DNA of 32,899 nucleotides, taken from NCBI GenBank assembly GCA_964649145.1, contig CAZYOQ010000014.1, forward strand, positions 1 to 32,899. The letters run 5' to 3'. The notes under the pieces are model-generated. The model was given only the letters and a program-made list of their open reading frames with translations. It was not told the DNA's origin and did not search any database. Each line of letters begins with the position of its first letter. The stretch's first letter is position 1. The translations under genes were made by a program, and so were the position numbers. Shown in pieces: positions 21,628 to 29,328 of this stretch. This DNA comes from MGBC163016 sp964649145 (GTDB taxonomy: Bacteria; Actinomycetota; Coriobacteriia; Coriobacteriales; Eggerthellaceae).

Positions 21628-22446
21628 ATGAAGTTCAAGAAGGTCGCAGCATTTGCTGCATGTGGTGCGCTAGTTGCAGCGCTTGGCATGTTCGGATGCT
21701 CAAGCTCTGAATCATCAAGCAGTTCATCGTCTGAAACCGCGACTAGTACAGATATCTCGCTACTTGAAGAAGGCAAACTCACCGTCATTCTCTCGCCTGA
21801 TTATCCGCCATTCGAAAATCTTGAGAACGGTGAACTTACTGGCTTTGAAGTAGATCTTTTCCAGAAGGTCGCCGAAGAAATGGGTCTTGAATACACTCCA
21901 GTTCAGATGCAGTTCGACGCAATTATCCCCGCAATTGTTGCAGGTGGTCAGGGAGACATCGGAGTGTCTGGCTTTTCTGTTGACCCTGATAGGGCAAAAG
22001 AAATTGATTTCACCACCACTTTCTATACCGACAACCAGGGCGTTGCCGTCATGAAGGATTCTGGCATCACGACCAAGACCGCCGAGACCGATCTGAACAA
22101 ATCCGATACCATTATTGCTGTTCAGACTGGCACAACTGGCGAGGATTATGCCAAGGAACATTTCCCGAAAGCCACTATCCAAGGTTATGGCAATTCAACC
22201 GATTGCTTTGCTGCTATGCAATCTGGCCAGGCAACTGCGGTTTGCACCAATCTGGCGGTAGTCAAGCGCATGATTGAAGCTGCTTATCAGGATGCTGAAG
22301 TCGTTTATGAGGCTTCTACAGGCGAGGAATATGCAGCAGTTGTTTCTCAAGACAATCCCGAGCTTACCGAGGCGGTCAACGAGGTTCTTGCCAAGCTTCA
22401 AGACAACGGCACAATCGCCGAACTTGAAGACAAGTGGTTTAGTTAA
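21628..22446 (+). CDS. Amino-acid ABC transporter substrate-binding lipoprotein
   Basis: A 272-residue extracytoplasmic solute-binding protein of family 3. A lipoprotein signal peptide (KFKK, hydrophobic core, GMFGC) places the lipidated Cys at residue 24, followed by a Ser-rich linker to about residue 36. The mature domain has the family's opening LTVILSPDYPPFENLENGELTGFEVDL, the GGQGDIGVSGFSVDPDRAKEIDFT segment that contacts the ligand carboxylate, and the hinge VQTGTTGEDYA. It should bind a polar or basic amino acid such as Gln, Glu, Arg or cystine; the exact ligand is not readable. AAAGGA lies 5 bases before the ATG. It is the first gene of the operon with the permease and ATPase. Confidence 0.93.
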   Translation: MKFKKVAAFAACGALVAALGMFGCSSSESSSSSSSETATSTDISLLEEGKLTVILSPDYPPFENLENGELTGFEVDLFQKVAEEMGLEYTPVQMQFDAIIPAIVAGGQGDIGVSGFSVDPDRAKEIDFTTTFYTDNQGVAVMKDSGITTKTAETDLNKSDTIIAVQTGTTGEDYAKEHFPKATIQGYGNSTDCFAAMQSGQATAVCTNLAVVKRMIEAAYQDAEVVYEASTGEEYAAVVSQDNPELTEAVNEVLAKLQDNGTIAELEDKWFS

Positions 22447-22471
22447 TCTGTAGGGCGATTTAAACTAATTG

Positions 22472-22505
22472 AAAGGGAGGCCGCATTCAACCATGGCCTC
22501 CCTTT
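22472..22505 (+). terminator. Intercistronic hairpin between binding protein and permease genes
   Basis: AAAGGGAGGCC (22472-22482) pairs perfectly with GGCCTCCCTTT (22495-22505) over 11 bp, with a 12-base loop. The T tract is short and is followed by AATTAAGG, the ribosome binding region of the permease. It can act as a partial terminator or as a 3' stabiliser that lets the abundant binding protein be made in excess over the permease. Confidence 0.7.
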
Positions 22506-22518
22506 AATTAAGGTACAG

Positions 22519-23997
22519 ATGAACAAACAACCATGTAAAAACGTATCTAAAGCCGTCGACGCCATAAAGGCGTTTCTGTTTTTTGCTGTTTTTACCTGGT
22601 TATTTATTTGCTTGTCAGCGCCTTTAGCCTATGCGCTTGATACCACAAGCCTCACAGCTCGCCCTAACGGCGATAGCGGATCTGAAGTTTACGGAGGGGT
22701 CGAGACGCGTGTTACCTGGGAAGGGCAAGCCGCATCTGATGAGGCTATCACCCAGATAACCCTTACGCTTCCCGAAGGAACCGACTTCAGTGTTGACAAT
22801 GCGCGCGTTACCATGCTTTCCGGCAAGAACAATATGGATCGAACGATAATCGATGCTGAAGTATCCATCGAGGGCGATACCTTCGTGGCGAATTTTCCGC
22901 AAGACTTTGGTCCAGGCGGATATTTCCGCATCGAGATATATGAGGTCTTTTTCTCTGCGCAAGGCGGGGAAATGCCTGTAGAAGGAACCTATACGCTTTC
23001 AAATGGCGAGGTGCGCACATTTGACGGCGACCCTATCACGGTCACAAGCGTAAGTCCTATCGACCAGCTTTCCAATTATCTAGAGAATCAAGAATGGGTT
23101 AAAGCGTGGAACTCCAACAAGTTCTTGCGCCTGTTCTTCAACCCTTCAATTGTCGTAAGCTCTATTCCACTAGTCTTTCAAGGTTTCTTGATGGCGGTGG
23201 CAATAGTTGCGGTCTCGTTTCCAACGGCTATCCCTATTGGCCTGCTTTTGTCGCTTATGCGCATGGCTCGTTCCCGAGATGGTGCAAGTAGGCTTTCACG
23301 TGCAGGCTCAAAGCTACTTCGCGCCTTGGGCTCTATTTATGTGAATGTTGTTCGCGGAACGCCGCTTTTCCTGCAGATATACATTGCGTTCTTCGGACTT
23401 CCCCTTGCGGGCATTCAGATCCCACCGTTTTTCTTGGGATGGATAGTGCTTTCCATGAATTCCGCGGCATATATGTGTGAGATTTTCCGTGCTGGTATTC
23501 AGTCGATTCCTAAAGGACAAACCGAGGCCGCGCGCTCTCTTGGCATGAATGGTGCGCAAACTATGATTTTTGTCATCATTCCGCAAACGGTAAGCCGCGT
23601 TATCCCTACCCTTACAAGCGAGTTCATCTTGCTGTACAAAGACACCTCGATGCTTGCTGCGGTAGGTGTGATGGAAATGGTCTACGACGCGAAGATGATC
23701 GTGGCCAACACTGGCTCGATTACCCCATACATCGTGGCGGCGTGCTTCTATTTGATAATCACGCTTCCTCTAGCGAAGCTTGTTGGCAATCTTGAGCGCA
23801 AACTTAATGGTGAACTTACGCCCAAGAAGCGCAAGAAGAAGGGCAATGAGGCTTTTGAGGCTAACAAGGCCGATGGGGCTAAAAAGGCGAATGCTGGTTT
23901 CGATGTGTCTGAAAGCGACAATGCGGTGCGTGGCAATGGCGAATCGAAAAACAAGCTAGACTCTCCTGATTTCTTGGGAGGGACTCAAGATGAGTGA
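22519..23997 (+). CDS. Amino-acid ABC transporter permease with N-terminal extracytoplasmic domain
   Basis: A 492-residue protein, more than twice the usual 215-230 residues of this permease family. Residues 1-40 look like a signal peptide or anchor (hydrophobic 17-38, ending PLAYALD). Residues 42-178 are a hydrophilic, beta-rich exported domain of unknown family (VTWEGQAASDEAITQITLTL, then a GPGGYFRIEI region). A short helix follows at 180-205. The permease core spans about 212-425, with NVVRGTPLFLQIY and the ATPase-docking EAA loop EAARSLGMNGAQTMIFVIIP (336-355). Residues 433-492 are a charged Lys/Asn/Glu-rich cytoplasmic tail. The exported domain is not a second binding protein of GlnP type: it lacks the family-3 signature. 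Its gene overlaps the ATPase gene by 8 bases. Confidence 0.9.
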   Translation: MNKQPCKNVSKAVDAIKAFLFFAVFTWLFICLSAPLAYALDTTSLTARPNGDSGSEVYGGVETRVTWEGQAASDEAITQITLTLPEGTDFSVDNARVTMLSGKNNMDRTIIDAEVSIEGDTFVANFPQDFGPGGYFRIEIYEVFFSAQGGEMPVEGTYTLSNGEVRTFDGDPITVTSVSPIDQLSNYLENQEWVKAWNSNKFLRLFFNPSIVVSSIPLVFQGFLMAVAIVAVSFPTAIPIGLLLSLMRMARSRDGASRLSRAGSKLLRALGSIYVNVVRGTPLFLQIYIAFFGLPLAGIQIPPFFLGWIVLSMNSAAYMCEIFRAGIQSIPKGQTEAARSLGMNGAQTMIFVIIPQTVSRVIPTLTSEFILLYKDTSMLAAVGVMEMVYDAKMIVANTGSITPYIVAACFYLIITLPLAKLVGNLERKLNGELTPKKRKKKGNEAFEANKADGAKKANAGFDVSESDNAVRGNGESKNKLDSPDFLGGTQDE

Positions 23998-24847
23998 TAA
24001 ACAAAATCTGCTTGCAAAAGATCTTCTTCGGCCTGAATTGGCTAAGCAAGTCGACGGCCAGCCTAAAGCAACCGAAAAGAGTCCCAGTCGACCCGAGCTG
24101 GATGCAAGCAGCTCTAGCCAGCACATTATTCGCATTCAAGGTCTTCAGAAAGCATTCGGCGATAACGTCGTTTTACGCGATATCAACCTCGATGTTGTGC
24201 GTGGCGAGGTAGTGGTTGTGCTAGGTCCTTCAGGCTCTGGCAAGTCGACTATGCTTCGTTGCATCAATCTTCTAGAAACCCCTACAGGTGGCCATATCTA
24301 CTTTGAGGATACCGAGATCACCGCCAAGAAGGTCAATATTAACGAGATTCGCTCAAAGGTAGGGATGGTATTTCAGCAGTTCAATCTTTTCCCGCATCTC
24401 ACGGCGAAAAAGAACGTTATGTTGGCACAGCAAAAAGTCCTGAAGCGTTCAGCCGAACAAGCTGAGCAGATCGCAAAAGCTCGTCTTGCCGAGGTTGGTC
24501 TAGCAGACCGTATGGACTACAAACCTCAGCAGCTTTCAGGTGGGCAGCAGCAGCGTGTGGCTATTGCTCGCGCTTTGGCTATGGATCCTCATGTGATGCT
24601 ATTCGATGAAGCCACAAGTGCGCTTGACCCAGAACTCGTGCGCGATGTCTTAGGTGTCATGAAAGACCTCGCTAAAGGCGGCATGACCATGATTGTTGTT
24701 ACCCACGAGATGGGCTTTGCCCGCGATGTGGCAGACCGTGTTGTCCTTATGGATGGTGGCGTGATAGTAGAAGAAGGCACGCCCGATGAGGTATTTGACC
24801 ATCCTAAGCACAATCGCACAAAAGACTTCCTAGGGCATATTTCATAA
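23990..24847 (+). CDS. Polar amino-acid ABC transporter ATPase
   Basis: A 285-residue ATP-binding subunit of the GlnQ/HisP type that powers import with the two preceding gene products. Residues 1-40 are an unusual hydrophilic extension. Then come IIRIQGLQKAFGDNVVL, Walker A GPSGSGKST, the Q-loop MVFQQFNLFPHLT, the signature LSGGQQQRV, Walker B VMLFDEATSALDPE and the switch His in VTHEMGFARDVADRV. The Walker B loop reads DEAT instead of the common DEPT, a tolerated change. GGGAGG lies 8 bases before the ATG, inside the permease gene, and the two frames overlap by 8 bases, so they are translationally coupled. Confidence 0.95.
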   Translation: MSDKQNLLAKDLLRPELAKQVDGQPKATEKSPSRPELDASSSSQHIIRIQGLQKAFGDNVVLRDINLDVVRGEVVVVLGPSGSGKSTMLRCINLLETPTGGHIYFEDTEITAKKVNINEIRSKVGMVFQQFNLFPHLTAKKNVMLAQQKVLKRSAEQAEQIAKARLAEVGLADRMDYKPQQLSGGQQQRVAIARALAMDPHVMLFDEATSALDPELVRDVLGVMKDLAKGGMTMIVVTHEMGFARDVADRVVLMDGGVIVEEGTPDEVFDHPKHNRTKDFLGHIS

Positions 24848-24942
24848 AAGCTTTTTAGCCGCCCTACTATTTTTGTTATGATCGCTTAGGAAGGCGAGCC
24901 TCTTTTCGATTTTTTTAGGAGGATAGGTCTCTCTGCTTTTAT
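24848..24942. other. Convergent junction of the ABC operon and queT
   Basis: 95 bases with T-rich stretches. AGGCGAGC occurs twice in direct orientation (about 24892 and 24946). CTGCTT and AAGCAG form a 6-bp dyad near 24934-24951, but without a T tract in a suitable place on either strand. I see no confident terminator. Confidence 0.35.
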
Positions 24943-25524
24943 TTAAGCAGGCGAGCTACTCTTAGCGTTTTTCTTCCCGAAATAACCTTGAAGAGCTTTT
25001 GAAAGCGGAAGGCCTAAAACATAGATCACGATGGCCTCACCGATTCCTGTAAACACAAGTCCGAACAGATACATTGCAAGATATACGCCATCAATCGATA
25101 TATTTGTGAACGGAATTGTGTAGTAGCCTAGTCCTTGAAGCAAAAGCGGAAGATATGCAGGAACGATAAGGGCATTCGTGAGTACGAAAGCGCCTATTGC
25201 TAGCGCTGGTCTTTTGCGAAGCTTCCAGCAAATAACAGATCCAATCAAAGTAGCAAGGCTTCCGAATACGACATCCAAAAGACCTAGTGCTCCAAGTCCG
25301 CTGATGAGGCAGTTTGCAAGATTTGCAATCACGCATCCAATAGTAAGGCCAGGGATAGCTGCAGGTGTGAACAGTGCTACTACGCATACCGCTTCTGACA
25401 ATCTAAGCTGTACAGGTCCCCAAGCAAGCCCCTGTAAAAAAAGGAGGGCGACGAGCGTGAAAGCAGCGTATAAAGCTGCTATCATCGAAGTTTGAGAGAT
25501 GAATTGGGATCTTGTGAGTTGCAT
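24943..25524 (-). CDS. queT: Queuosine precursor transporter QueT (ECF S component)
   Basis: A 193-residue integral membrane protein with six predicted helices. WGPVQLRLSEAVCVVALFTPAAIPGLTIGCVIAN is nearly diagnostic of QueT (formerly DUF988), the substrate-specific subunit of an energy-coupling-factor transporter for preQ1 or a related queuosine precursor. Function requires the shared EcfA/EcfA'/EcfT module, which is not in the window. A ribosome binding site AAAGGCG stands 4-5 bases before the ATG. It is divergent from a QueG-like gene, which supports a queuosine connection. I found no match to the preQ1-I or preQ1-II riboswitch consensus in its leader. Confidence 0.9.
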   Translation of the reverse strand: MQLTRSQFISQTSMIAALYAAFTLVALLFLQGLAWGPVQLRLSEAVCVVALFTPAAIPGLTIGCVIANLANCLISGLGALGLLDVVFGSLATLIGSVICWKLRKRPALAIGAFVLTNALIVPAYLPLLLQGLGYYTIPFTNISIDGVYLAMYLFGLVFTGIGEAIVIYVLGLPLSKALQGYFGKKNAKSSSPA

Positions 25525-25712
25525 TTTCGCCTTTCGTGAAAATATGAGGTCGTTGATTCATGTATTGCTAAAAGGGATATCCAAGTATATTGGTATTTTG
25601 GTAAGTTGAGGTTACCCCAATTAGCAAACAGCGGTAAGCAGTATACAAAAAGATTTTTATCCGGTCGATTTTTTTAATCACTATTTGTAGGGATAAGAAA
25701 GTACTACGTATC
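25525..25712. promoter_or_regulatory. Divergent regulatory region between queT and the QueG-like gene
   Basis: 188 bases. GGTAA (25600-25604) and TTACC (25612-25616) form a dyad with a seven-base centre. On the queT strand TTGGGG and CCTCAA pair around TAA in the same place. CCAA/TTGG arms lie beside it. These could be an operator or a leader RNA structure. The QueG-like gene has only a distant GGGA element before its GTG. Confidence 0.4.
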
Positions 25713-26516
25713 GTGAAGGCATTAAACGACGATATAAGTTCGTTTCTGAAGAGAAAAGCCAATGAGGGCGAAAGCTTGGAACTTATCTTTGGCTTCGCTG
25801 AAATTCTTGATGTTGCGGAAGTAATGAAGGATGGCGTTGGCTTGAACAGGGCGATATCTATCGCTTATGCTTTGGATCCTGCAGCGGTTGCAAGCATCAA
25901 AGAAGAGCCGTCGAAAGCTTATGCCAACGAATGTATTTTCGCTTCGATGTATTTGAATTCGCTTTCTTCCCAGCTTATTGAATATCTCGAAGGCCTAGGA
26001 TATGCTGCCGTTTCTTTGGAAGACCCTCTTTTGGAGATTAATGCATTCTTCGATTTGGGCGAAGGAGACTCTGGCGAAGACATCAAAACCCTTGATGCTT
26101 TAGACGTCAATCCCAAATCCATCGTGCATGCTATGCATCGTATTTTTGCTGCTCACGCAGGACTTGGCTGGATAGGCAAAAGCGGGCTAATTGTTGCAAA
26201 ACATTATGGGTCTGCCGTCATGCTTGCCACCATTTTCACTAATGCACCTCTAGATTGTGCAACCGAAGTGTTTTTGTCTCGTTGTAGTAGGTGCAAGGAA
26301 TGTGCGGATGCATGCCCAATAGGTGCGATAAAGATAAGCGAACAAACGAGTACAAACGTTATCGATTCCCTATTTGATACAGATTCTTACGAAGAAGGAC
26401 ACCACAAGCAAAGATTTAGACAATTCTGTGGGAAATCGGATGTGTGTGGCCTTTGCATTTATGCCTGCCCTTACACCCAGTCGTATCTTCGTAGAAAAGG
26501 TTTTTCATACGAATAA
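25713..26516 (+). CDS. Epoxyqueuosine reductase-like iron-sulfur protein (QueG family)
   Basis: A 267-residue protein related to QueG (COG1600). The central HAGLGWIGKSGLIVAKHYGS corresponds to the cobalamin/substrate region GLGWIGKNTLL of QueG. Two 4Fe-4S clusters are indicated by CSRCKECADACP and by CGKSDVCGLCIYACPYTQSYLRR. QueG reduces epoxyqueuosine in tRNA to queuosine using cobalamin. The protein is shorter than typical QueG (about 370 residues), lacking the C-terminal HEAT-like extension, so it may belong to a related subgroup with another substrate. Its position opposite queT favours queuosine metabolism. The start is GTG 25713; no ATG fits upstream before a stop, and its ribosome binding site is weak. 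Confidence 0.72.
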   Translation: MKALNDDISSFLKRKANEGESLELIFGFAEILDVAEVMKDGVGLNRAISIAYALDPAAVASIKEEPSKAYANECIFASMYLNSLSSQLIEYLEGLGYAAVSLEDPLLEINAFFDLGEGDSGEDIKTLDALDVNPKSIVHAMHRIFAAHAGLGWIGKSGLIVAKHYGSAVMLATIFTNAPLDCATEVFLSRCSRCKECADACPIGAIKISEQTSTNVIDSLFDTDSYEEGHHKQRFRQFCGKSDVCGLCIYACPYTQSYLRRKGFSYE

Positions 26517-26575
26517 TTTAAAACTGTTTGCTAGTTGTATAATTTGCAAAGTTGTTTCGCATTTCAGGCGGTTAT

Positions 26576-26803
26576 ATGGACTTTAATGAGATTTATCATC
26601 TGGTTTTTGAGACCTATACTGGCATCGGCATTCTTGTCGGTGCCGGTCTTGTCATAAGCATTCTCGTAAGTCTCATTTTAGAGATAAAAACCCGTAAGAT
26701 TTATAAAAACCATGAGGTTTCAGAAGACGACGAGTGGTCCATTTTCGCTGACGATGACGAAGAGGCCGAGAAAGAGGAAGAGAAAAGAGACCACGATGCT
26801 TGA
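26576..26803 (+). CDS. Small single-pass membrane protein with acidic tail
   Basis: A 75-residue protein. One transmembrane helix spans about residues 15-36 (TGIGILVGAGLVISILVSLI), followed by a basic stretch and then a strongly acidic cytoplasmic tail of Asp and Glu from residue 47 to the end. ATG 26576 is chosen because AGGCGG lies about 5 bases upstream; an earlier in-frame ATG at 26552 has none. Its last 8 bases overlap the start of serS, which implies translational coupling. I recognise no family and assign no function. Confidence 0.7.
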   Translation: MDFNEIYHLVFETYTGIGILVGAGLVISILVSLILEIKTRKIYKNHEVSEDDEWSIFADDDEEAEKEEEKRDHDA

Positions 26804-28091
26804 TGCCAAGTATGTGAGAGATAACCTTGACATCGTCAAAGAGGCGATGCAGAACAGAAATGCGTCCTTTGACGATCAGGCATTCGTGAATTTCGATACC
26901 CGACGCAGAGAGCTAATTTCTGAGGAAGAGACGCTTCAATCCGAGCGCAATAAGATATCCAAACAGATTGGCTCTCTTATGAAGGAGAGCAAGAAGGAAG
27001 AGGCCGAAGCTTGCAAGGATAGGGTTCGCGCGATAAACGACCAACTCGATCAGGTTGCCGAGGCTCGCCACCAAGCAGATAGCGATCTTCGAAACCTTCT
27101 TCTAGCTACTCCTAACATGCCCGATGAATCGACGCCTATTGGTAAGGATGAAAACGACAACCCAGAACTTATGCGCTGGGGCACGCCTCGTGATTTTGCC
27201 GCGGAAGGCTTTGAGGGCAAGGCTCATTGGGATCTAGGACCTGACCTTGGCATCATCGATTTTGAACGCGGTGTGAAACTTGCCGAGAGTCGCTTTTATG
27301 TGCTTGGCGGGGCAGGGGCTCGTCTTGAGCGCGCGCTTATAAGTTTCATGTTGGATGAGCATACATCGCGTGGATACAAGGAGTGGTGGGTGCCAGCCAT
27401 GGCAAACGCTGAAACCTTGACAGGCACAGCGCAACTTCCCAAATTCGAGGAAGACCTTTATAAGACAACCGAAGGTCTCTACATGATTCCTACTGCCGAG
27501 GTGCAATTAACAAACTTGCACGCTCAGGAGATTCTTGATGCCAAACAGCTTCCGCTTTACTATTGCGCCTTCACGCCATGCTTTCGTGAGGAAGCGGGCT
27601 CTGCCGGTCGCGATACACGTGGAATAATTCGCGTTCACCAGTTCTCTAAGGTCGAGATGGTAAAGTATACGACCCCTGAAGACGGGTTCAACGAACTCGA
27701 GCTGATGGTTAAAGACGCTCGCAACATTCTTGAGAAACTTAAGCTTCCGTATCGCGTGATTACTCTATGTACAGGAGACATCGGCTTCTCTGCTGCGAAA
27801 ACATACGATCTAGAAGTTTGGATGCCTAGCTACAATGGCTACAAGGAGATATCCTCGTGCTCGTGCTGCACCGATTTTCAGGCACGTCGTGCAAACATCC
27901 GCTACCGCGACGAAGATAAGTTCAAGGGCACAAGATACGTCTACACTTTGAATGGTTCTGGATTAGCAGTAGGACGTTGCATGGCCGCCATAATTGAAAA
28001 CTACCAAAACTCCGACGGCACGATTACCGTTCCTGAAGCGCTTGTTTCATATATGGGAGGCATGACGGCTATCAAGCCCGAAGAAGCCTAG
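26796..28091 (+). CDS. serS: Seryl-tRNA synthetase
   Basis: A 431-residue class II aminoacyl-tRNA synthetase that charges tRNA-Ser with serine. The N-terminal part to about residue 105 forms the long antiparallel coiled coil that grips the tRNA-Ser variable arm. The catalytic domain shows motif 2 FREEAGSAGRDTRGIIRVHQF and motif 3 NGSGLAVGR, plus the TGTAQLPKF and PTAEVQLTN serine-site segments. ATG 26796 (MLDAKYVRDN) is the family start; earlier in-frame Met codons lie within the overlapping small membrane protein gene. The length is typical. No T-box leader is evident, since the start lies in a coding region. Confidence 0.97.
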   Translation: MLDAKYVRDNLDIVKEAMQNRNASFDDQAFVNFDTRRRELISEEETLQSERNKISKQIGSLMKESKKEEAEACKDRVRAINDQLDQVAEARHQADSDLRNLLLATPNMPDESTPIGKDENDNPELMRWGTPRDFAAEGFEGKAHWDLGPDLGIIDFERGVKLAESRFYVLGGAGARLERALISFMLDEHTSRGYKEWWVPAMANAETLTGTAQLPKFEEDLYKTTEGLYMIPTAEVQLTNLHAQEILDAKQLPLYYCAFTPCFREEAGSAGRDTRGIIRVHQFSKVEMVKYTTPEDGFNELELMVKDARNILEKLKLPYRVITLCTGDIGFSAAKTYDLEVWMPSYNGYKEISSCSCCTDFQARRANIRYRDEDKFKGTRYVYTLNGSGLAVGRCMAAIIENYQNSDGTITVPEALVSYMGGMTAIKPEEA

Positions 28092-28113
28092 GTGCAAGCG
28101 ATCCGAGGTCGCG

Positions 28114-28857
28114 ATGGCAAATGACGATATAGGCAAATCTGACTGGAATACAGGTCTAGATTCCCTCGATCGTTTTCAAGATGGGCAAAACCATGTAGAA
28201 GAGGATATAGCTAATTTGTCTATGTCGCCTACCTTTTCGTCTTTAGAGCCCGAAAGCAGTCTTTTTAGCGCTACGTATATAAATGCACCAAACCTTGAGG
28301 GCACAGACAATGATTTGCCTAAGCAGAAAAGTGCCGACCTTCAAGCAGTGAAAGTTCAGCGTCCAAAGAAGAAAATTGAAAGCGAAAGTAAAGGGCGCAA
28401 GAAGATTGCGCGCATAGTCTGCAAGACTGTCATCATCGTTTTAATAGTATTGATTCTGGTAGCAGCCGGTTCTTTTTCATTTTTCAGATGGGCTATGAAT
28501 GACGACTATGCAGATTTGCAGGGGAAATGGCTGATTGGCGACAGTGGCGTCAAGGTCACAATTACAGAGGATATGATCAAGCTTAACGAAGATGTCGTCT
28601 ATTCCTATGAGATTGACTCGATGTCTAAGACACTCACGTTTGATTTTGGCCAATTGGAAGGTAGTGGAAGATATCGATTCTCGATCGATCGTAACCAGCT
28701 ATCTTTGCTTGATGGTAGCTTCGGTTCTGTAGACACCTTGCTAGACGACATCCCTTGGAGCATACAAGCCATGTGGGATTACTTGTTTGCTGGCACTGTC
28801 GACAGCCCTAACTTGGGTGAGGGTGGTATTTCTCTTTCGCGCGTGGTTGAGGAATAG
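28114..28857 (+). CDS. Single-pass membrane protein with small extracytoplasmic domain, uncharacterised
   Basis: A 247-residue protein of unknown family. Residues 1-98 are a hydrophilic cytoplasmic region, acidic at first and Lys/Arg-rich from 80 to 100. One helix follows (about 101-125, IVCKTVIIVLIVLILVAAGS). The exported part (128-247) opens with DLQGKWLIGDSGVKVTITED and looks like a compact beta domain reminiscent of lipocalin-like repeat domains in which a GxW motif starts the barrel (GKWLIGDSG). It ends with a Gly/Ser-rich segment. GAGG lies a few bases upstream of the ATG, 22 bases after serS, and the next gene starts 3 bases after its stop. No function is assigned. Confidence 0.65.
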   Translation: MANDDIGKSDWNTGLDSLDRFQDGQNHVEEDIANLSMSPTFSSLEPESSLFSATYINAPNLEGTDNDLPKQKSADLQAVKVQRPKKKIESESKGRKKIARIVCKTVIIVLIVLILVAAGSFSFFRWAMNDDYADLQGKWLIGDSGVKVTITEDMIKLNEDVVYSYEIDSMSKTLTFDFGQLEGSGRYRFSIDRNQLSLLDGSFGSVDTLLDDIPWSIQAMWDYLFAGTVDSPNLGEGGISLSRVVEE

Positions 28858-28860
28858 GTT

Positions 28861-29253
28861 TTGCGCGCAGACAAAGTGGCTATAAGTTATGGGCGGATGA
28901 GGGTGTTTCTTGCCTTTGAGGCTGATGAACAGCGCTACACTAATGCAAATATAGCCAAGGCTTTATTGGCGGTCTTTCCAACGCTGAAGGCGCATTCTTG
29001 TATTAATTCCGAAGGGCCGACTTTTGGGTATGTTATTGAACACACTTCTCTTGCACATCTTCTAGAACACCTGATGATTGCTGAACAATCTAGAATAGCT
29101 GACGAAAAAGGCATTAGAGAGGCCACCTTTGTAGGAGTGACTCATTGGATTGATGAGGGTTTAGGGCTTGCTGAAGTACAGGTTAGTTTCATTGACGACC
29201 TCGATGCAGTCAAAGCGCTCTCGAAATCACTTCAGTTTATAAATGCCCTCTAA
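28861..29253 (+). CDS. Small HxxEH-motif protein resembling the cyanophycin synthetase N domain
   Basis: A 130-residue soluble protein. The TTG start at 28861 has GAGG (28849-28852) 8 bases upstream; the next in-frame ATG is 28897. It contains HLLEH at residues 66-70 within EHTSLAHLLEHLMIAEQ, then FVGVTHW (90-96), and ends with a predicted helix DAVKALSKSLQFINAL. From memory this order (HxxEH, a Q six residues on, a G-x-T segment, a closing helix with LINAL character) resembles the N domain of cyanophycin synthetase CphA1, where an HxxEH-type metallopeptidase-like site has been described. No ATP-grasp or Mur-ligase domain follows, so it is a stand-alone version. HxxEH is also the M16 peptidase motif, but the protein is far too short for that family. 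Confidence 0.5.
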   Translation: MRADKVAISYGRMRVFLAFEADEQRYTNANIAKALLAVFPTLKAHSCINSEGPTFGYVIEHTSLAHLLEHLMIAEQSRIADEKGIREATFVGVTHWIDEGLGLAEVQVSFIDDLDAVKALSKSLQFINAL

Positions 29254-29328
29254 CGTTCGGGACGCCATTAACCTATGAAGTGCTGCCAATGTTTAAGGAG
29301 ATACAAACCTTGGCTTTTCTGCGCAAAC

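Noticed and set aside
25525..25712. preQ1 riboswitch in the queT leader
   Set aside because: On the queT strand TTGGGG-TAA-CCTCAA leaves only a 3-base loop, and no A-rich pseudoknot tail fits the preQ1-I consensus; the preQ1-II sequence blocks are also absent.
28861..29253. M16 (pitrilysin) peptidase, from the HLLEH motif
   Set aside because: M16 domains are over 200 residues per half and have a further Glu far downstream; this protein is 130 residues with a different surrounding pattern.
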